Origin: Polytrichum commune
Taxonomy: Eukaryota; Streptophyta; Polytrichopsida; Polytrichales; Polytrichaceae
Length of the DNA stretch: 64,000 nucleotides
Reading direction: 5' to 3'
Assembly: GCA_950295325.1 (NCBI GenBank)
Contig: OX485807.1
Coordinates: 36,982,440 to 37,046,439, forward strand
In this document: positions 58,089 to 64,000 of the stretch, piece after piece
Layout of the letters: every line of letters starts with the position of its first letter
How positions within the stretch are numbered: position 1 is the stretch's first letter
Notes under the pieces: generated by a model
Database searches by the model: none
What the model was told of the DNA's origin: nothing
The model's input: the letters and a program-made list of their open reading frames with translations, nothing else
Position numbers and translations under genes: made by a program

Positions 58089-58303
58089 GGCATTTAGGCT
58101 GAATAGGTCTCACTTATTACTTGTTGACTGTGTTAGACTCCTGTATTTCACCAACATCTGACATGGTGAGTGACTGATTGAGCTTTTGGTTGAATTGAAA
58201 CAGAAACAATTCACAACCTCAATAATTCAAGGAGTATTTGATGTTCTTGTTTTCTGGACTAACTTCACCTAGTCTACCCAAGTAATACAATCAAAATATT
58301 GTG
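58089..58303. repeat. Diverged inner continuation of IR2, right side, part 1
   Basis: Reverse complement of 51696-51905, from AGGCATTTAGGCTGAATAGG to CAATCAAAATATTGTG, with substitutions and short indels. In this arm it is separated from its neighbour part (58920-59180) by sequence that includes the MITEs at 58495 and 58787. Confidence 0.8.
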
Positions 58304-58494
58304 TGCAGCCGAACAAACACTGTGACAAAGGTGCATAAACCTACTGTTAAGCAGAACCTGATAAATTCACATATCAGGCACATCTCATGTGATCAAACTC
58401 CTACTTACTATCTTTGTTGCAGAACATCATCATGTTGCCCACATACTAGAGTCCTATACACAGTAATTGCACTCATCAAGTAACCAGCCCTAAG

Positions 58495-58722
58495 CAGTGT
58501 CTGGGGAGGATTTTAGGCATACTCGGTTTAAAATCCTAGTATTTCCAAGTCCAACCAGTTACATGTTGTGATATTTCGGTAAATTTTTATTAATCTGAGG
58601 TATATTCCATAGGGTCCTCTAAAACGATCAGTAAATTTCCTGTAGTCTTGAAACTTCAACCGATTCCTTCTCAAACTCAACCGGTTCATCCGTACCTAGC
58701 GGTCGGATCCCCCCATTCATAG
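58495..58722 (+). mobile_element. hAT-type MITE, 'CCGGTT' family (whole)
   Basis: It begins CAGTGTCTGGGGAGGATTTT and ends GGTCGGATCCCCCCATTCATAG, with an exact 8-bp duplication GCCCTAAG at 58487-58494 and 58723-58730. 228 bp. The clearest target duplication of the family along with 51932-52157. Confidence 0.9.
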
Positions 58723-58786
58723 GCCCTAAGTACCATAAGAGAGATGCCTACTCACTCTATGAACTTAGTAACCTACGAACTAACTC

Positions 58787-59066
58787 CACTAAATATAATA
58801 TTAATTGTCACTGATTCTAATTGTCTTGCTCAATACCAATTGTGAACCGCAGTGTAGTGTCACAAACACTAAGTATTTACCCAACATTATTTGGAATTCC
58901 TTGTAAATTTTTTTGGGGGATTATAGATTTATAATGTTACAATTACTGTCACGTACCAAGTGATTTTTCATCCAACTTTCAATCATCCATGATAGCATTT
59001 GTTCAGTTATTCATAAGAAATGTCATCCAAAAAGTTACCATATGACACTAAATATCATATTTAGTG
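58787..59066 (+). mobile_element. Family P MITE, copy C
   Basis: It starts CACTAAATATAATATTAATT and ends GACACTAAATATCATATTTAGTG; same orientation and interior as copy B. 280 bp. Its right part is the partner of the truncated copy at 51531-51700. Confidence 0.72.
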
Positions 59067-59180
59067 TATCTTCTAGATGGTTCTAGACGGCGATGAGCTT
59101 CAACTTTCTTCTACAATGCTAAAACCTACCATTGACTAACTATTAGTGCCAATAACAAGTAACTAGGCTGTATATTTGGA
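58920..59180. repeat. Diverged inner continuation of IR2, right side, part 2
   Basis: Reverse complement of about 51425-51690, clearest over 59069-59175 (GGCGATGAGCTTCAACTTTC and TTGACTAACTATTAGTGCCA). The sequence between this part and 60337 is absent from the left arm. Confidence 0.75.
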
Positions 59181-59329
59181 AAGCTTTAACTCAACGGTTA
59201 ATTGTTATTCATGTGACATAATCCAATCTTAGTCAACATATGTATTTTGGTGTATGTTCTTAGATCCACACCTAACTACATCAAACTAATATATGGTTGT
59301 TTAATTAAGATAAGTAACCAAAGTAGGCC

Positions 59330-59510
59330 CACTTAGTTTAGTGGCTAGGGTGTTCATTGACCTTAGCATATGCTATATTATAATGTGTTTTTGCATCCCA
59401 TGGGTCGTAACATTACTCAATGACATGGGCCCGTAGAATATATCGGTGGGATGCTTGGAGTTCAATTTGAATTCGAATCTCCTTGCATAGTTTTTCAAGT
59501 ATCTTACTAT
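59330..59510 (+). other. Possible tRNA-derived SINE-like sequence
   Basis: TTAGTTTAGTGGCTAGGGTG recalls an A box, and GAATTCGAATCTCCTTG about 120 bp on recalls a B box. The spacing is too long for a plain tRNA. Weak evidence; no A-tail or duplication found. Confidence 0.2.
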
Positions 59511-59553
59511 TATTGTATGAGGGCCCATGGAACAAGAGCTAAAAGCTGAGTAA

Positions 59554-60124
59554 CAGGGTTGTCTATCCCGACGTCATGACGGTGTCGTGCCGTCATGACG
59601 TGTCGTGTCGTGACGGACCCCTCCGTCACGACACAATAGGGTCCACATAGGGTCCACCTAGGGGGCAGCTAGTAGGGTGGGTAAAATACTTACCTTCTTG
59701 CCAAGGTGGCGTCCTATGTGGCAGAAAAGGCCAACGTGGACATGGATATGCCTAGCGCCAAGTAAACCATTTTGCCATTCTGTTATCATTCAGTTAAAAT
59801 CAAAGTAGTAAAATATGAATAAGGAGTGTGTGGGGCGGACGGGTGGGGCGGACAGGGGTGGGGCGGACGGGGGGGAACGGGGGCGGACAGGGGCTAGTAA
59901 TTTTTTCCCCACTTTACCTCTACTTTGCTGACATGTCATCACACATGGACATCTTACATCCTACGTGTCCAAAATGGGGTAATGTAATTACACACAGAAT
60001 TCGGTAAAATTCAAGTCCGTCAGGATAAAGACAACATCCGGCATACTGTCGTGACGGATACGTGTCGTGACGGCACGACATTATGCCGAGATTAGCCTCC
60101 GTCACGACACAATAGACAACCCTG
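59554..60124. mobile_element. hAT-type MITE with CGTGACGG repeats
   Basis: Ends CAGGGTTGTCTAT and ATAGACAACCCTG are perfect inverted repeats of the hAT form. CTGAGTAA stands at 59546-59553 and 60125-60132, an exact 8-bp duplication. 571 bp. Subterminal GTCGTGACGG and CCGTCACGAC motifs recur on both sides. A G-rich tract lies inside. Confidence 0.9.
59828..59896 (+). repeat. G-rich tract with quadruplex potential
   Basis: At least eight runs of three or more G in about 69 bp, built on a GGGGCGGACGGG-like unit repeated four times or so. The run spacing fits a G-quadruplex-forming sequence. Confidence 0.75.
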
Positions 60125-60132
60125 CTGAGTAA

Positions 60133-60336
60133 TGTTATGGGCCACGACTGAATATGTACAGGATTAACATACTAATTTCAAACGAATGATTTGCTCTTTG
60201 CTGAATTTCACAGCTTGTTCACTCTCAAATGCAAAGTAGGACCTGTCCACTCGTCAACGTGAATTAGGAGCACTAATATGCATCAATGACCATGTCCGTC
60301 ATGGCTTAAAAGTTTGAATACCAGCACTGCCCTGAA
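60133..60336. other. Short interval between hAT-type MITE and IR2 right arm
   Basis: Continues the target sequence of the hAT-type MITE. Its last bases (CAGCACTGCCCTGAACC) match 51401 onward weakly in reverse complement. No gene. Confidence 0.3.
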
Positions 60337-63300
60337 CCTTGTAAAAAATTTAGGGGATTCAAGATTTACAATGTTGCATTTACTATCACTTATAAAATGA
60401 TTTTTCGATCAACTTTCAATCATCCATGACAGTATTTCATCACACATTGCGGACAAGAGAAGGTAGGGCTTTGCCAATGGATGAACTCATCCCTCATCCA
60501 TGACAGTATTTGTTCACTTATTTGTGAGAAGTGCTATCTGAAAAGTTACCATAGTGAAATTAAATACCACATGACACGAAATATCATATGTAGTGTACTT
60601 GTGTGCCTACAAACAAATTCTTAAGCAATTTCTGGACATTTAAATTTGAGGTCATTCGCAACACTTGTGACTCGTCAGTCGATTTCCCAATCCTTTCTTT
60701 GAAATGATTTTGCTTTTTTCACAGTTCCTCTCTTGAAACCAAATCTGAGGTTTATTTCTGGTTCTGGGGTAGGCTGCACAAAGCCCTCAAGAGATTTCAT
60801 GATGTAAGCTTGCACCTCGGGGCATTTAAGGGTTAAGTGAACCCTTCATCAGTAATGCATGCTTGAGCACATTCCTCTCAAAAGCTAGCATCTATTACCA
60901 TTCCATATGTTTGTTGTGTAGGTGAGGTAGCCATGCTGCTCAAATCCAAGCTTCGTCTGTTTCACTTGGATCGCAAAGTTAGCTTATATCAGGGTTGTTG
61001 TGAGCTGAATATTTTCCGGCCAAGGGTTAGCCACCTTACGTAGCCTTGTAACTTAGTACAGAGTTTGACAAGCAATCCTATGACCAACTTTTATAAGTCA
61101 TCATTCAAGTTTTGAGCATCCGAATCCACTGGGGTGTGGACCACGACCAGATTCTGTGCTTTGACAAGAGGAACCATTCCTTTGGGAGTCTGCACTTGCA
61201 CATGCTTCAATAACTGACAACTTTCCCGGATTACAGGCCAGACTGCATTGTCATGGGTGCACGAACCCGGCTTCGGAATTCCCACAGGCACTCTCATCAA
61301 AACCGCGAGTCAGGATTTTTGAGACAAAATCTGCCTTTATTCATAAACCATTTTGGCAGAAACACAAGAGGGGCAAGCTATCCTTTATTCATTTAATTAA
61401 GACGAGTCTCTAGAACCCATCTACGCTTTACCTACGCTTTTAGCATCCTCTATCCATTGAATTTACAAGCTGCTCGCTCACCCACCAAACCTACTGCTAC
61501 TCTGGCTTACAATGTAGCCGTTGATAGAACATACATATCTTTAGCACTAGCCGCATTGCCTCTACATCCAATAGTAAGTACTCTACATACGGCATTGAGT
61601 AGCCGCTCATGTGTACATCGTTCAATGGTTGCATGAAAGTCCCCTCAATAAGCCCACTGAATTAACCCAGTTTGGATATAGTTGACCTCCCGCCTCCATT
61701 ACAAAGTCCCCTCGGTCGATCCTGTCCGTTGTACATCTGTTTTCAACCCAAGAAAGCATACTAAGCCCTGCACTGCGTCTTCCCTGGAACGAAAATGCGT
61801 ACTTGCATCGAATTTTCAATGTTCAATGCAGTGCGCACATTAAATTCTTGAGCCCCAATCCCACCACGTGGTAGGCGAACCTTTAACGGTGGAGACTGGG
61901 AGTACAACAACCCAAGGATCTTGATAATGCTGTTGTCGCATCCCCAACTCTTCGGATCCTAAGATTGCTATATATTGTACAGATCCATATAACTTGGGTG
62001 GCCTAGGGGTTTAGCCCATGTGCACCCAGGCGCCCTTTGCAGGAATGCCGTTCTGCACCAGGAAGAGGATGTAGTATTGTTGAGGAGCGACGTTGGCATT
62101 GGGAGGAGCCGTGACCTGGCACGACCACCCTCCGCCCGCCGTCACAGGCACCGAAGTCTTGAGACTGAGTTGCCTTTGGCCTTGCGAGAAGGAATGTGTG
62201 GAGTAAGGCGCGCTATTCATGTTCACTCCCACGCCGCCCACTCTGGCGCCCACCACGAACGTCACGGTGAACACCTGATTGTATCCGAACCGCCCGGGCA
62301 CGCCAGTGATTCTGGGTCTCACGTTGTTGAAACTGCAAAGGAACGTTCCATGACAACCGGGTCAGTACAAGCGATCCAAAACAGAGTGCCGAATCTATAA
62401 TCGATGGCACCTCCTAAACATTACTAGCACGCACAGTTGTGTCCGAATCTGTTATTATCCAAGTCACTACACGAACCCCGTGTAAACTACAAGGCCGTAT
62501 TTCATATCAACTACTCGCGAACCAGACATTCTTCGAGATGTAGACTGCTTTCATCTGGAAAAGAATAAATCCATGTTTCTACGACGATTGGGTGTACTGA
62601 TGAATTCTGCCTCCTCGAGGTGGTCCTCTCAGAACGTAGTAGACCATGGCGGATCCCGGGACTCTATCCGAATTGCAAATTTTACAAACCACTTACTTGG
62701 CACCAAGGTAGGGTGGCGAGAAGGCTTCCACTCGGAGCTGCGTAGGGAATGGACCGCTGAAAGTGTAGAATTGGTGGGTGTTGCTTCCGGCCACCATGAT
62801 CCGCCCGTCGGTCAGCAGATTGGCGGTGGAGTGGTACATCCTCGCAATGCCGGTCCCCGCGAGCACCTGGAACCGCGTTCCAGCAGCCGCGCCTGGGGCG
62901 TACTTCACCGGGTTGAGAGCAGGATTATTGGCCAATCCCCATCCTTGGTACCCGTTTTGCGCTCCGTTGATGATCATGATGTTGCCGTCGGGTGTGTTGA
63001 GCATTTCTCCCATATTTCGACGGATGGGCATGTTCTCCATCGCCCAACCTCCCCCGCCCCCGGTCGCCACGAGTCTCCCGCAGCTCGCGGACGCGGCTGC
63101 CCCTGGGTTATGGGCCGTCGCCCCTCCGCACACCATGATCTCTGCTCTCCCGAATCCCGTCTGCCATGTCAGTGGGAGCATGGCGGCAGACCCTGCGGAC
63201 GGGTAGTTTCGGGGGTTGCCGGGGATGGCAGGGTAATTCCTCGTCACCGCGCCGCTGTTGTAGTTCAGGGCAACGGCGTTCCTATTCGAGAAGATAAAAA

Positions 63301-64000
63301 GTTCTCCTGTGGGCAAAAGGTACACGAAGGGGTACAGATTGTCGGCCCCGTTCAGCATCCCCAACCCGAACGCCCCCTCTCCCCCTGCCCTCTTGGGCAC
63401 GAACTCGTAATTTGCCTCGCCTATGCCGCCCACCACAATTTGCCGGTTGCCTCCGGGAAGAACATGGTTGGAGGCGTACCACCTTCCTTTCGCCAACGGC
63501 ACATTCGTCTCCACCCAGTCGCAATTTCCCCCACTCGGGCAGGGAGCTAGCGTCCTGATCTTGAAGTTGCCATCTCTCCAGCCTCCGGTCTGCACCATGG
63601 TGCCATCGGCCATGAACTGCCCCGAGGAGCACCAAGTATCTGTGTTGATGAACAAAGCGCGAACGGTGTTGCGCCCGGGTGTGAACATGACCGAGTGAGC
63701 GGTGCAATCGTGCTTGAGCACGAGGTCCTGAGGATTGTTGCGGCATCTCCCCCCCGGCAATGCGATTTGCGACGGCCCAATGTTGGTCCGGTCGAGCATG
63801 ATGGCCGTGTCGTAGTGAGTGAGAGCACAATGCATGGCAGCAATACCAGCATTGTTGATCAGGACTTGCCATGTGCCCTGCCCTCTCACCACAACCACAG
63901 TCCACATGAACCACTGCACGAGTGCGAGTAAGCCTACCAGGGTCTTCTTACCCCCACCCATCCTCATCATTTCGGTGCTTAATCTACACCTTCTCAGAAT
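60337..64000. repeat. Inverted repeat IR2, right arm (GLOX arm)
   Basis: Reverse complement of 47622-51285, with no indel seen. The window ends inside it. 60337-60597 is the truncated partner of the family P MITE copy A, lacking about 115 bp at its inner end. Confidence 0.95.
62011..63970 (-). CDS. GLOX: Glyoxal/galactose-oxidase-like secreted copper-radical oxidase, copy 2
   Basis: Exon 1 is 63970-62697 and exon 2 is 62332-62011, with the same GT-AG intron (62696-62333). The 531-residue product matches copy 1 except for Thr in place of Lys in exon 2 (VPVTAGGGWSCQ against VPVKAGGGWSCQ, in the C-terminal domain away from the active-site residues). Signal peptide, Cys114, Tyr165, Tyr379-His380 and His471 are all kept, so both copies look functional. 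The gene runs toward copy 1, tail to tail, 12.4 kb between stop codons. Only 30 bp upstream of its ATG lie in the window, so its promoter cannot be compared. Confidence 0.92.

Noticed and set aside
1-64000. A multi-gene cluster or novel defence or metabolic system
   Set aside because: Apart from the duplicated GLOX gene, all supportable coding sequence belongs to transposable elements or their relics; no co-oriented set of unknown genes is present.

Overview
This is eukaryotic nuclear DNA from a land plant. The window is AT-rich and dense with nested transposable elements. Its families (Ty3/gypsy and Ty1/copia LTR elements, an L1-type LINE tail, CACTA, PIF/Harbinger, hAT and Mutator-like non-autonomous elements) are typical of plants. 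The only well-supported host gene is a one-intron secreted glyoxal-oxidase-like (GLOX) gene, present twice. The clade cannot be fixed from the sequence; I lean to a seed-free plant, weakly. There is no operon, CRISPR array or prokaryotic feature.

Layout. 1-953 is a large foldback element. 1271-3872 is the left arm of an old inverted repeat (IR1); its right arm is at 39968-46852, about 36 kb away. 4.6-8.7 kb holds a decayed Mutator-like transposase region cut by a Harbinger-type element (7402-8518). 11.1-16.4 kb holds a hAT-type MITE (11137-11358), a second Harbinger-type element (11366-12575), a Tourist-like MITE (13225-13618) and a CACTA element (15092-16422). 17605-37153 is a tandem Ty3/gypsy array, LTR-internal-LTR-internal-LTR, flanked as one unit by the 5-bp duplication CCTTA. 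The right arm of IR1 is split by a 3.56-kb Harbinger-type element (40498-44052), which itself holds ~355-bp tandem repeats and a solo LTR (41278-43082) of a family related to the array.

47.6-64.0 kb is a second inverted repeat (IR2). Arms 47622-51285 and 60337-64000 are nearly identical and collinear, each carries a whole GLOX gene, and the genes face tail to tail. IR2 runs off the right edge of the window. Its spacer carries several MITEs, a decayed Ty1/copia remnant (about 55.56-57.5 kb) with a hAT-type MITE inside it, and a more diverged inner continuation of the palindrome.

The two GLOX copies should encode the same extracellular copper-radical oxidase, apart from one residue. The rest is a record of insertions into insertions. 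Many have exact target-site duplications, and one has its empty site preserved in the other arm of IR1. I found no gene cluster that looks like a new multi-gene system. The most notable items are the three-LTR array with one outer duplication, the homogenised GLOX palindrome, and several small transposon families with long perfect hairpins.
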